A stretch of DNA of 18,037 nucleotides from FEN-1297 sp964498065 (GTDB lineage Bacteria; Bacteroidota; Ignavibacteria; Ignavibacteriales; Ignavibacteriaceae). The notes beneath the pieces were generated by a model. It did no database searches. It had not been told where the DNA came from and saw nothing but the letters and a program-made list of their open reading frames with translations. Positions within the stretch are counted from its first letter, which is position 1. Every line of letters starts with the position of its first letter. The position numbers and the translations under genes were made by a program. The stretch lies in NCBI GenBank assembly GCA_964498065.1, contig CAZCFZ010000075.1:1-18037 (forward strand). The letters are read 5' to 3'. Shown in pieces: positions 1 through 8,086 of the stretch.

Positions 1-67
1 AATAGTTATACCAGTTGTGTGAATTAAAAATTTATTTAAAGACGAGAGAAATAAACAAACATTTATG

Positions 68-109
68 TCAGTCTGAGCGGAGTCGAAGACTGATATTCAC
101 CGTTCGACT
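68..109. repeat. REP-like palindromic repeat 3' of the permease gene
   Basis: Two overlapping inverted repeats are visible. TCAGTCT (68-74) pairs with AGACTGA (87-93) around a 12-nt loop, GAGCGGAGTCGA. AGTCGAA (81-87) can instead pair with TTCGACT (103-109). The two pairings share positions 81-87, so the structures exclude each other. From memory, the core CTGAGCGGAGTCGAAG belongs to a very common dispersed intergenic palindrome in Bacteroidetes and other bacteria. It lies just beyond the 3' end of the minus-strand permease gene, where it could help end or stabilise that transcript, but no clear U-run follows on that strand. Confidence 0.6.
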
Positions 110-181
110 TCACTTATGACGACTATTTAATACGTTTTCGAAAATAATTTTAATCGGAAATTTTCTTTAGTATATATTATT

Positions 182-2176
182 TTATACTCTGATCGGTAAT
201 ATAACAAAAGGTATTCCCTGCCTGTAAAATTTCTTCTGAACTGCAAATACGATATAATTATGAAGCCAGCGTGTCATAAAGGATTCTTCCGGAAAGACAA
301 TTTGTCCGCCGAAAAAAACTACATTGGAAAACTTGGAAGTAATATTCGGAACGAGACTATTTATTTGATCTACTACATCGGTACCGACAGAAGTAAAGGC
401 TTCTGCATAATAACCATGATCTTTCATATAATTTACATATCGCCCGGCTTCCGAGTTAATGTATCTTCCTAAATTATCTATCTCATCCGCACCTTTAAAA
501 TTACCTGCATCTACCGATCCGACCTGCACAAATACATAGTTTTTGTATGTTCCGCCGAATAAACGAAATACGCTCAATAGAGTATGAAGCCCCAGTCCGT
601 TAAAACCATTAACAAGAATTGCTGCGGTTTTTCCTTTTGGATCAAAAACAGGTGCGGTTTTATTTTTATTTTCTTCATCTTCACGGATATTATAAATTGA
701 AGCTTCAACAGAATCCACAATTGTATCCAATCTTCTAAGCATATCAAAAGTTTTTTTATAATGCTTTTTTATGAATAAAGTTAAAATTACCAAACCGGCA
801 GTTATAACAATTGTAATCCATCCTCCTTCTTCAAATTTTATCAATAGAACAGATATGAGAATAAAGGAAGTAAGGATTAATCCTATACCATTAATAGATA
901 ATTTACGAATCCACTTTTTTTCAGCTTTTCTTTCCTGCCACCAGTGTTTCACCATACCCAATTGTGAAAGGCTGAATGTTATAAAAACATTTATACTATA
1001 TAAGACAATTAAAAAATCAACCGAACCTTTGGAAAGGAGCATCATTACCAGCGAGGTAACACCCATTAATAATATTCCGTTTTGCGTTACTAATCTATCA
1101 CTCAGCATTGCAAATCTTGTTGGAAACCATCTGTCAAGCGCCATATTGGCAAGTACTCTCGGACCATCCAAAAAGCCTGTTTGTGCGGCAATGAATAAAA
1201 GAATTGCCTCTGAAAGAAGAGTAATTAAGACAAAAAGGAAACCAGTTTGATGACCCCAAGAAGCAGCTATATTTTGAAAAAGAATAGCATTTAAAGTTTT
1301 ACCCTGTTGGCCCTGAACATTAAAAAGAAGATAAGCAATCATTAATCCGATTACAGTAATAGAAAGAGAAGATGCCATATAATTCATCGTTCTTTTTGCA
1401 GTAGCTACTCTAGGTTCTCTTAAAATAGGTAACCCGTTACTGACAGCTTCAATCCCGGTAAAAGTCCCGGCACCCATACTGTAAGCCCTCATTATTAAAA
1501 ATAAAACACCAAAAGTTCCGAGAGTATTAAATGATCTGGTAAGCTCAATATTTGTATTGGTATAAACTTCTTGAAATTTTAAAGCGTGAGTTATAAGCAC
1601 ATACATAATTGCAAAAAGATGAGTAAAGACAAAAAGTAAAAATACGGGGACAAGCGGAATTACTGCTTCTTTTATTCCGCGTAGATTTAAAATAAGCAGG
1701 ATTAACACACCAAAGATTGCAAACTCCAATTTATAACTAAGCCAGCTATGAGGAAGAAAGCTAAAAATAGCATCAGCACCGCTTGCCACTGAAATAGTTA
1801 TAGTTAAAACATAATCAATAAGAAGTGCGCAGCCGGAAATCATACCCAACTCAGGTGAAAGAAGTTTACTGGCAACCAAATAACCGCCGCCGCCGGATGG
1901 AAATAATTCAATTATATGAGAATAGCTTGCGGCAATAATAAAAATTGTAATGCCGGAACCAAACGCAACAAATATTCCAAGATAGGGATGTCCTTGCAGG
2001 GCTTTAAAAGCTTCAGCAGGACCGTAACATGATGATGATAGTCCGTCGGAACCAAGGCCAACCCATGCGAGAAAAGCGATTAAAGACAGCTTGTGAAAGA
2101 TACCCCTGTCATGCGGGTCTCTAGCGCCTCCAACTATCACTTTCTTAATTTTACTTATCCTGTTTGGTTTATCCAT
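182..2176 (-). CDS. KimA-like APC-superfamily permease (probable K+ importer)
   Basis: An integral inner-membrane transporter of 664 residues from the ATG at 2176. A TTG two codons upstream is the alternative start, and neither has a clear Shine-Dalgarno. About 12 hydrophobic segments span residues 28-470, followed by a soluble tail of roughly 190 residues with alternating beta/alpha character, like a universal-stress-type domain. The motifs LGSDGLSSSCYG (42-53), FPSGGGGYLVA (92-102) and LLIDYVLTI (118-126) closely match what I recall of Bacillus KimA (YdaO), a K+/H+ symporter inhibited by c-di-AMP. D44, D121 and E243 correspond to KimA's conserved acidic positions. This could still be an amino-acid permease, since assignment within the APC superfamily by eye is limited. 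I see no c-di-AMP (ydaO-type) riboswitch upstream, so any control by that nucleotide would act on the protein. Confidence 0.8.
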   Translation of the reverse strand: MDKPNRISKIKKVIVGGARDPHDRGIFHKLSLIAFLAWVGLGSDGLSSSCYGPAEAFKALQGHPYLGIFVAFGSGITIFIIAASYSHIIELFPSGGGGYLVASKLLSPELGMISGCALLIDYVLTITISVASGADAIFSFLPHSWLSYKLEFAIFGVLILLILNLRGIKEAVIPLVPVFLLFVFTHLFAIMYVLITHALKFQEVYTNTNIELTRSFNTLGTFGVLFLIMRAYSMGAGTFTGIEAVSNGLPILREPRVATAKRTMNYMASSLSITVIGLMIAYLLFNVQGQQGKTLNAILFQNIAASWGHQTGFLFVLITLLSEAILLFIAAQTGFLDGPRVLANMALDRWFPTRFAMLSDRLVTQNGILLMGVTSLVMMLLSKGSVDFLIVLYSINVFITFSLSQLGMVKHWWQERKAEKKWIRKLSINGIGLILTSFILISVLLIKFEEGGWITIVITAGLVILTLFIKKHYKKTFDMLRRLDTIVDSVEASIYNIREDEENKNKTAPVFDPKGKTAAILVNGFNGLGLHTLLSVFRLFGGTYKNYVFVQVGSVDAGNFKGADEIDNLGRYINSEAGRYVNYMKDHGYYAEAFTSVGTDVVDQINSLVPNITSKFSNVVFFGGQIVFPEESFMTRWLHNYIVFAVQKKFYRQGIPFVILPIRV

Positions 2177-2522
2177 TATCAATGGTTTTTAAATAATTAA
2201 TTTATATTCGGAAAGTTTAAAATCTGTTGGCAATATCTTATGATATCACTATGCATGTGGGGTATATTATAAGAAATGTAATATTTTCATAATTTTAATA
2301 CTAAAAAATATATATAATTTATTGCCCTTCCAAAATTTAAGATTGTTTTAAAATTTATTTCATTTAATCTTTTATATTAATCCAAATCACAATGTATTTA
2401 AATCTTAAAAAAATAAGATTAAATTTTTTATTATTGAATCAAATTAGATTAACATACATAGATTTCAAAATACATTAAACTGCTCAAAGAATTTATCATA
2501 CATTTTTAACTATAAAATTATA
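2177..2522. other. AT-rich intergenic region upstream of the permease
   Basis: No ORF or RNA gene is recognisable. On the minus strand a perfect TATAAT lies at 2266-2271, about 90 nt before the permease ATG, but without a good -35 box at 17 bp. A GC-free inverted repeat, AATCTTA (2401-2407) and TAAGATT (2414-2420), encloses six A residues. It is a poor terminator candidate because it contains so few GC pairs. A 17-nt motif at 2377-2393 recurs at 5104-5120 and is listed separately. Confidence 0.5.
2377..2393 (-). promoter_or_regulatory. Shared 17-nt upstream motif, copy 1
   Basis: The plus strand reads TTAATCCAAATCACAAT. It matches the copy at 5104-5120 at 16 of 17 positions. It begins 201 nt upstream of the permease ATG (2176), almost the same distance as copy 2 from its own minus-strand start. 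Read toward the gene it is ATTGTGATTTGGATTAA, which contains a TGTGA half-site like those bound by CRP/FNR-family regulators but no second half. Its function is unknown and chance similarity in AT-rich DNA is possible. Confidence 0.3.
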
Positions 2523-4904
2523 TTATAAAATAACACCAACCGAAGCAGTAACTGAAACTTTCTTAAGTGAATTATAACAGACATCAACTCTGAAAAGGCC
2601 CAATATTCTCGAAATTCCTGTATAAATTTCCCAATACGGCCTGTTCATTGAATCACTTATTTTATAAGAAGATTTATTCCATGTTTTTAATACACTAGCC
2701 CCAGTAATAAAATCAAGATATAAATCTGAAATGAATTTTAAACCGAGAGCTTGAAACGGAACAGATCTCCAGTTATGCTCAATATGTAAGGCAACCATTT
2801 CGCTGCCGGCAAATTTATAAGGATTTAAATCTTTAAATACCTGAACCGGGGAGAAGAAACCTAATGCCGTTCCCGGGCTAAATAAATGCTGCGGACCATA
2901 ATCCCCTTTTATTATTCCTGCATTTAAGATCACTTCAAGATAAGGAGCAATGAATAATTCTTTATAAAAGGTTTTTGTATTTATTTCCCCGGTAAAACTA
3001 AAGCTTTTATAATTGAAATCACTGCCAAACGCAGGGTTGGAAAACTCGAATTGAGCTGTTAAGCCGTTTTCAGGGATAAACTGAATTTCCATAGGATTTT
3101 TCCCTAAAGAAATTTGTAAAGATAATTTCCGGTCGGTTCCTTCAATAATTCCGGGATTTATTCTAGGAATTCTATTTATCCTAAAAATGCTTTCGTATTT
3201 ATTCTCTTTCAGCGAATTTTCTTTTTCCGAAGTAAAATTAAATTCGGTTGAAAAATTCCTGCCGAAATATTTAGTAATTCCAAGTGAAAATCCGTAAGAG
3301 AGATAATAATTGAATTGATCGTCGAAACCGGCAGTAACTGCAATACCGTTCATTAATTCGTTATAAGGAGAAAACGACTGCCAGTTTTTCGTTTTATAAA
3401 ATATTTGTGCTTCGATTTTATTAATTACAGAATTATTTAATAGATAATTAAGTTTTAAATCACCCTCTAATTTTTTCCTTTGAAAAGAATAGCCGCCTGA
3501 TAAATCCATAATCAATTTACCGGCAACTGATCCGTTATAGTGAGGTCCGATCAATATACCGATAATCCGGTTATTACCAAAGGTTATATATTTAGTTAAA
3601 AAACTAAGTGATTTTGATAAAAATCCGGAAGTAGTATCTTTTTGAGCTCCTATTTCTGGTATTAAGCCGGCAAGTGCACCTTTCACTTTGATTATCTTTT
3701 CAAGTGTTTTGGTGCTGTCCAGATATGCATAAGCTTTTTTTTCTTTTTCTGTTAAAGGGATAGATCGCAGTGCATTTATTTCTTTTCTTGTTAGATCAAT
3801 AGGTTTGTAGCCTTTTCCAGTTGTATCAGCAGTATATCCACCATAATTTGATTCTACGGCATTTTTAACAGAATCCGGAATAGGGATATTAATTTTATAT
3901 CCGGTAATGCTGCTTACCTCATTAAATTGCATTTTATCCAAAGCAATTAAACCTTGAAAGCTGAACGTAAAACTTGCATCGGTCTCAACATAATTCGGAA
4001 GCCAATAACCATTATATTTACCTAACTGCTGAACAAACTTCACGGAAAAATTATTTATAAAAGGAAATCGTACACCTTCGTTAGTCTGCAAATCGGCACT
4101 TATTAAGGCATAATCACTTTTATCTATGGTAATTTCACCTTGAAGTAAAGGTTGAATTTTGGAACGGGGAATAACTTCTATTTTATAAATTTCATTTCCA
4201 TTAGATCCGGAAACACTGAGCAATTTATAATCATAGTAATCAAATGCATTGTCGGCTAAGGGCATATAAACTTTATTCATCAGCAATGTTAAAGTATCTG
4301 TAGAAAAATTTATATAATAACTATTCGATATTTTAAAGTTCATTGACCGATGTACTTTTCTCTGATTTTCTGTTTTATGCGTAGATAAAATAAATTCCTT
4401 TTCCCATTTATTTACGTTATTATAACCTTTTACAAAAGTTTCTTCTATAGCAGCAACATCGCCTCCCGATTTAAGTATTGTTTTAGAATATGCGTTGTAT
4501 TTAAAATCAATTAATCCCTTCCTATTTTCTTTTTTCCTTTTTATTGCTTCACGGATAATTCTGTAAGCCTGATCTTCACTTGCATTCACGATAACTTCAC
4601 CTAATTTTATGGCTTCTGGCTGAAGTTTCACTTTTATGCCCTGATTTTTGCGAACGTCAATAGTAAGTGTATCGGTTTTATATCCTACATAAGAAAAGAT
4701 TAATTTATAGGTACCTTCATTTAATTTAATCAGAAATTGCCCGTCGTAATTTGTAGCTGTCCCGTTAGTAGTTCCGTAAATTCTAATGCTTGCATATCCA
4801 AGCGGCGTACCGGTTGCTTTATCTTTAACTTCCCCTGTCAAATTATAATTCTGGGCGAAAGCGGAGTTAATTAATAATAAAAAGAGAAATAAAAAATTTT
4901 TCAA
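2523..4904 (-). CDS. Outer-membrane CarboxypepD_reg-like/DUF5686 protein
   Basis: A 793-residue exported protein. It starts at a TTG (4902-4904); an in-frame stop lies not far upstream with no ATG between, and the signal peptide MKNFLFLFLLLINSAFAQ begins at once, so this start is well supported. Residues 20-105 form a carboxypeptidase regulatory-like beta-sandwich (GEVKDKATGTPLGYASI, then YKLIFSYVGYKTDTLTI), the module at the front of many TonB-dependent receptors. The remainder matches the general pattern of DUF5686: a central soluble part, then a C-terminal half from about residue 440 rich in alternating amphipathic strands (for example FNYYLSYGFSLGITKYFG) that suggests an outer-membrane beta-barrel. 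There is no TonB box or plug domain that I can see, so it is probably not a classical receptor. Substrate and role are unknown. It appears monocistronic, with about 350 bp of gene-free DNA on each side. Confidence 0.82.
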   Translation of the reverse strand: MKNFLFLFLLLINSAFAQNYNLTGEVKDKATGTPLGYASIRIYGTTNGTATNYDGQFLIKLNEGTYKLIFSYVGYKTDTLTIDVRKNQGIKVKLQPEAIKLGEVIVNASEDQAYRIIREAIKRKKENRKGLIDFKYNAYSKTILKSGGDVAAIEETFVKGYNNVNKWEKEFILSTHKTENQRKVHRSMNFKISNSYYINFSTDTLTLLMNKVYMPLADNAFDYYDYKLLSVSGSNGNEIYKIEVIPRSKIQPLLQGEITIDKSDYALISADLQTNEGVRFPFINNFSVKFVQQLGKYNGYWLPNYVETDASFTFSFQGLIALDKMQFNEVSSITGYKINIPIPDSVKNAVESNYGGYTADTTGKGYKPIDLTRKEINALRSIPLTEKEKKAYAYLDSTKTLEKIIKVKGALAGLIPEIGAQKDTTSGFLSKSLSFLTKYITFGNNRIIGILIGPHYNGSVAGKLIMDLSGGYSFQRKKLEGDLKLNYLLNNSVINKIEAQIFYKTKNWQSFSPYNELMNGIAVTAGFDDQFNYYLSYGFSLGITKYFGRNFSTEFNFTSEKENSLKENKYESIFRINRIPRINPGIIEGTDRKLSLQISLGKNPMEIQFIPENGLTAQFEFSNPAFGSDFNYKSFSFTGEINTKTFYKELFIAPYLEVILNAGIIKGDYGPQHLFSPGTALGFFSPVQVFKDLNPYKFAGSEMVALHIEHNWRSVPFQALGLKFISDLYLDFITGASVLKTWNKSSYKISDSMNRPYWEIYTGISRILGLFRVDVCYNSLKKVSVTASVGVIL

Positions 4905-5258
4905 AACTAATACTTTTATTTTACAAAATTAATTTAAAGACGAAAAAAAGTTTAAAAAGGTTACAAAAATAAAAGATTAAACGAAGCTATTTTTGAACAG
5001 AAATATATAAGTTCATTCAATTTTTTTGGATACGGGAATTTTAACGAAATAATTTTAATATGAATATTCCCCAATGTTAATTTACAATTCTTAAATAATA
5101 TTTTTAATCTAAATCACAATAAAATAAAATAATTAAAATAAACCATTACAATACTGTTTTGTATAAATTAAATTTTATGAATTTATAAGAATTATATTTC
5201 AAATTGCTTATCTTTAAAGTCAAGATTTTCATTAAATAGAAGAATAGGACTTAGGAAA
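4905..5258. promoter_or_regulatory. Divergent promoter region between the DUF5686 gene and sucD
   Basis: A very AT-rich stretch of 354 bp without an ORF, separating divergently transcribed genes, so it must hold at least two promoters. Candidates are weak. On the plus strand TATCTTTA (5209-5216) resembles a Bacteroidetes -7 element (TAnnTTTG) about 43 nt before the sucD ATG, but lacks a well-spaced TTTG partner. On the minus strand a TATTTTTG word sits about 60 nt before the DUF5686 start. The 17-nt motif at 5104-5120 is listed separately. No riboswitch or strong hairpin was seen. Confidence 0.4.
5104..5120 (-). promoter_or_regulatory. Shared 17-nt upstream motif, copy 2
   Basis: The plus strand reads TTAATCTAAATCACAAT, one mismatch from the copy at 2377-2393. 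It begins 200 nt upstream of the DUF5686-gene TTG (4904), against 201 nt for the other copy and the permease gene. It also lies about 140 nt upstream of sucD in the opposite direction. Read toward the minus-strand gene it starts ATTGTGATTT. This is a candidate regulator site only. Confidence 0.3.
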
Positions 5259-6254
5259 ATGAGTATTCTAGTTGATAAAAAAACACGGCTTGTAGTTCAA
5301 GGGATTACAGGCGGAGAAGGATCTTTCCATACTCAACAAATGATTGATTACGGTACTAATGTAGTTGCCGGTGTAACACCAGGTAAAGGCGGCACAGAGT
5401 ATTTAGGAGTACCGGTTTATAATACAGTTGAAGAAGCAGTTAAAAATCAAAAAGCAAACGCATCGGTAGTGTTTGTTCCGCCTGCATTTGCAGCAGACGC
5501 AATTTTAGAAGCGGCAAATTCGGGGGTTAAACTAATTGTTTGTATAACCGAAGGAATTCCTGCTGCAGATATGGTAAGAGTTTATAATTCAATTAAGACC
5601 AAGAATGTTGTTCTTATAGGACCAAATTGTCCTGGAGTTATTTCACCCGGAAAGGCTAAAATTGGAATAATGCCGGGATTTATACACAAAGCAGGCAAAA
5701 TCGGTGTTGTATCCCGCAGCGGCACCCTAACTTACGAAGCTGTAAAACAATTAACGGATGTAAAGCTTGGCCAATCAACCTGTGTCGGAATCGGCGGTGA
5801 CCCGGTTATTGGATCCCGTTTTATAGACATAATCAAAATGTTTAATGACGATCCGAATACGGACGGTATAATTATGATTGGTGAAATCGGCGGTTCGGCC
5901 GAAGAAGAAGCTGCCGCATTTATTAAAAAGAATGTTAAAAAACCCGTTGTAGGTTTTATTGCCGGAAGAACCGCACCTCCCGGAAGAAGAATGGGACATG
6001 CCGGGGCAATTATTTCAGGCGGTAAAGGAACTGCCGCAGAAAAAATGACAGTGATGAAGAAATCAGGAATAAAAGTCGTTGAAAGTCCTGCAGAATTAGG
6101 ATCCACTATGTTAAAAGCAATTGAAGGGTTAAAAAAGAAAGCAGCAATTAGACCGAAAGCTAAACCGGTATTAAAAAGCAAAAAAATTGTTAAGAAAAAA
6201 GCCGTTAGTAAAGCAAAGAAGGCAGTAAAAAAATTAACAAAAAAGAAGAAATAA
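5259..6254 (+). CDS. sucD: Succinate--CoA ligase subunit alpha with a lysine-rich C-terminal tail
   Basis: The alpha subunit of succinyl-CoA synthetase, the TCA-cycle enzyme that interconverts succinyl-CoA and succinate with formation of ATP or GTP. Length is 331 residues, about 40 more than usual. Residues 1-125 form the CoA-binding Rossmann domain (VVQGITGGEGSFHT at 12-24, GPNCPGVISPG at 121-131). The ligase domain carries the phosphorylated histidine, His247, in GRRMGHAGAIISGG. The fold should end near residue 290. Residues 291-331 are an added tail of K, A and V with 20 lysines in 41 residues, resembling the C-terminus of histone H1-like proteins. The ATG at 5259 is preceded by AGGA at short spacing. 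ndk follows after 45 bp. The beta-subunit gene sucC, often adjacent, is not in this window. Confidence 0.95.
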   Translation: MSILVDKKTRLVVQGITGGEGSFHTQQMIDYGTNVVAGVTPGKGGTEYLGVPVYNTVEEAVKNQKANASVVFVPPAFAADAILEAANSGVKLIVCITEGIPAADMVRVYNSIKTKNVVLIGPNCPGVISPGKAKIGIMPGFIHKAGKIGVVSRSGTLTYEAVKQLTDVKLGQSTCVGIGGDPVIGSRFIDIIKMFNDDPNTDGIIMIGEIGGSAEEEAAAFIKKNVKKPVVGFIAGRTAPPGRRMGHAGAIISGGKGTAAEKMTVMKKSGIKVVESPAELGSTMLKAIEGLKKKAAIRPKAKPVLKSKKIVKKKAVSKAKKAVKKLTKKKK

Positions 6255-6288
6255 TATTATTAATAACTGATTCATTTTATATTTTAAA

Positions 6289-6293
6289 AGGAG
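6289..6293 (+). promoter_or_regulatory. Shine-Dalgarno that fixes the TTG start of ndk
   Basis: AGGAG lies six nucleotides before the TTG at 6300. The encoded protein then begins MGNRTLAIIKPDGV, the expected N-terminus of nucleoside diphosphate kinase, so the non-ATG start is firmly placed. Confidence 0.85.
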
Positions 6294-6299
6294 ATACGT

Positions 6300-6731
6300 T
6301 TGGGTAACAGAACTTTAGCGATTATAAAACCCGATGGTGTAAGGAAAAATCTTATTGGCCAGGTGATAACTAAAATAACCGAAGCCGGATTTAAAATTAA
6401 AGCACTGAAGATGGTCAAATTAACAAAAGAATCCGCAGGCGGTTTTTATGAAGTTCATAAACAAAGACCGTTTTTTAATGATTTAATTGAATATATGACT
6501 TCCGGTCCTTGCATTCCGATTGCACTTGAAAAGGAAAACGCAGTATCGGATTTTAGAAAACTTATTGGTGCTACCGATCCTGCCGAGGCTGAGGAAGGAA
6601 CAATTAGAAAATTATATGCCGCAAGTAAATCGGAAAATGTTATTCACGGATCCGATTCCGATGAAAATGCAGCAATTGAAATATCACATTTTTTCTCGAG
6701 AAAAGAATTGCTGGAAAATTTCGGATTATAA
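6300..6731 (+). CDS. ndk: Nucleoside diphosphate kinase
   Basis: A cytoplasmic enzyme that moves the gamma-phosphate of ATP (or GTP) to other nucleoside diphosphates through a phosphohistidine. At 143 residues it has the normal family length. It shows the N-terminal TLAIIKPDGV (5-14), the GPCIPIALE segment (69-77) and the active-site loop NVIHGSDS (113-120), with catalytic His116. It starts at TTG, justified by the AGGAG upstream. It lies 45 bp after sucD on the same strand, with the hairpin terminator at 6764-6800 behind it, so sucD and ndk are probably one transcript. That pairing fits chemistry: Ndk can equilibrate the nucleotide made by succinyl-CoA synthetase with the rest of the NTP pool. 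C-terminal KELLENFGL is slightly divergent but nothing essential is missing. Confidence 0.96.
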   Translation: MGNRTLAIIKPDGVRKNLIGQVITKITEAGFKIKALKMVKLTKESAGGFYEVHKQRPFFNDLIEYMTSGPCIPIALEKENAVSDFRKLIGATDPAEAEEGTIRKLYAASKSENVIHGSDSDENAAIEISHFFSRKELLENFGL

Positions 6732-6763
6732 TTTATTTCGATCTTCAACAAACAATTATTTAT

Positions 6764-6800
6764 AGAATGACCATAGTATTCAACGATGGTCATTCTTTTT
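6764..6800 (+). terminator. Intrinsic terminator after sucD-ndk
   Basis: AGAATGACCAT (6764-6774) and ATGGTCATTCT (6786-6796) form a perfect 11-bp stem with an 11-nt loop, and T residues run through 6800. It lies 33 nt after the ndk stop and 26 nt before the next start, so it should end the sucD-ndk transcript. Confidence 0.85.
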
Positions 6801-6825
6801 ATGTAATGATTAATTTTTTAAAATA

Positions 6826-8073
6826 TTGAAAAAATATATAATTATATTTTTAATTCTTTTCATTTTGCCCTTAAATACATTTTCACAGATAAAAACAAAC
6901 AAAAAGTTAGAGATTGGTGCCGACCGTTTAATTTCAAATTATATGAATCTTATTGTTGGCAAACGGATAGGATTAGTTACTAATGCCAGCGGTGTTCTTT
7001 CCAATGGCACTTTGCTTGTTGATTCACTTTATAAAATTAAAGGTGTGAAAATTACGGCTTTGTTTGAGCCGGAACACGGAATCAGAGGAAATTCTCCTGC
7101 CGGGATAGCTGTAAAAAATTCAGTTGATGCTAAAACCGGGATTCCGGTTTATTCGCTTTTCGGTGCAAACAAAAAACCAACTGCCGGCATGTTAAAAAAT
7201 GTTGACGTATTAATTTACGACATCCAGGATGTTGGCGCCAGGTTCTATACTTATATTTCTACCCTGTTTTATATAATACAAGCCGGAGCAGAAAATCATA
7301 TCCCGGTAATTGTTCTGGATAGACCTGATCCGATTAACGGAATAAACATAGAAGGACCGATTAGAAAAAATGATGAAGCTTCTTTTGTTGGAATTGCGCC
7401 AATTCCAATAATATACGGAATGACTGCAGGTGAACTTGCCAAATTTTATGTGGGCGAAGGTTATATTGGGAAAAATTTAAAAGCAGATATTACTATTATT
7501 AAAATGAAAAATTGGGATAGAAAATTTTATCTTGATTACTACCAATTACCTTGGATTGATCCTTCACCCAACATACCCAACATTGAAACGGCAATTGTTT
7601 ACCCCGGTTTATGTTTAATTGAAGGGACCAATGTTTCCGAGGGTAGAGGGACATATCATCCTTTTATCAACATCGGGGCACCTTATATCACTTCAAATTT
7701 ATTAATAAATAAGCTGAAGGAATATCATGTAAAAGGTGTTGAATTAAGGCCTGTTAAGTTTACACCGGTCGACATTCCGAAAATGTCTGCAAATCCCAAA
7801 TATAAAGGAGAAACTTGCAGCGGGATTACGATTCACATAAATAATCGCAAACAATTCAAAGCAGTACATTTCGGAATTAAACTCTTATGCGCTTTACATG
7901 CTTTATACCCCTTTAAATTTAAATTCAGAAATGCTGAATTTGACAGGCTTAGCGGGGATAAATCAATTAGGGAGAAAATTCTGGCAGGAGAATCACCGGA
8001 AAAGATAATAAGATCATGGCAAAAAGAGTTAAAAACATTTTTAGTTATTAGGAAAAAATATTTACTTTATTAA
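6826..8073 (+). CDS. Exported NamZ/DUF1343-type exo-beta-N-acetylmuramidase
   Basis: A 415-residue exported protein beginning at TTG (6826). No in-frame ATG is close, and a clear signal peptide, MKKYIIIFLILFILPLNTFSQ, starts at once. The mature part matches DUF1343, the family founded by Bacillus NamZ (GH171), which removes N-acetylmuramic acid from the non-reducing ends of peptidoglycan fragments. Recognisable conserved blocks are GLVTNASG (49-56), FEPEHGIRG (80-88), YDIQDVGARFYTY (131-143), VLDRPDPINGI (163-173), PSPNIPN (246-252) and EGTNVSEGRGT (266-276). The glutamates and aspartates in these blocks include likely catalytic residues, but I do not assign them. Its location should be the periplasm. 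No other peptidoglycan-recycling gene lies nearby. It probably has its own promoter in the short gap after the ndk terminator and shares a transcript with the lipoprotein gene 13 bp downstream. Confidence 0.88.
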   Translation: MKKYIIIFLILFILPLNTFSQIKTNKKLEIGADRLISNYMNLIVGKRIGLVTNASGVLSNGTLLVDSLYKIKGVKITALFEPEHGIRGNSPAGIAVKNSVDAKTGIPVYSLFGANKKPTAGMLKNVDVLIYDIQDVGARFYTYISTLFYIIQAGAENHIPVIVLDRPDPINGINIEGPIRKNDEASFVGIAPIPIIYGMTAGELAKFYVGEGYIGKNLKADITIIKMKNWDRKFYLDYYQLPWIDPSPNIPNIETAIVYPGLCLIEGTNVSEGRGTYHPFINIGAPYITSNLLINKLKEYHVKGVELRPVKFTPVDIPKMSANPKYKGETCSGITIHINNRKQFKAVHFGIKLLCALHALYPFKFKFRNAEFDRLSGDKSIREKILAGESPEKIIRSWQKELKTFLVIRKKYLLY

Positions 8074-8086
8074 AAGGAAAAAGTTT

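Noticed and set aside
771..1250. Plus-strand ORF of 159 codons inside the permease gene
   Set aside because: It is antisense to a clearly conserved membrane protein, has no recognisable domain, and matches the shadow pattern of a hydrophobic gene read backwards.
2401..2420. AATCTTA/TAAGATT inverted repeat as a terminator
   Set aside because: The stem is almost free of G:C pairs and no U-run follows on the minus strand, where a terminator for the DUF5686 gene would be needed.
2177..2522. c-di-AMP (ydaO) riboswitch upstream of the KimA-like gene
   Set aside because: The region is nearly all A and T and lacks the G/C-rich helices and conserved blocks of that class.
5732..6181. Minus-strand ORF of 149 codons inside sucD
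   Set aside because: It is antisense to well-conserved SucD sequence, has no ribosome-binding site or family motif, and is explained as a shadow frame.
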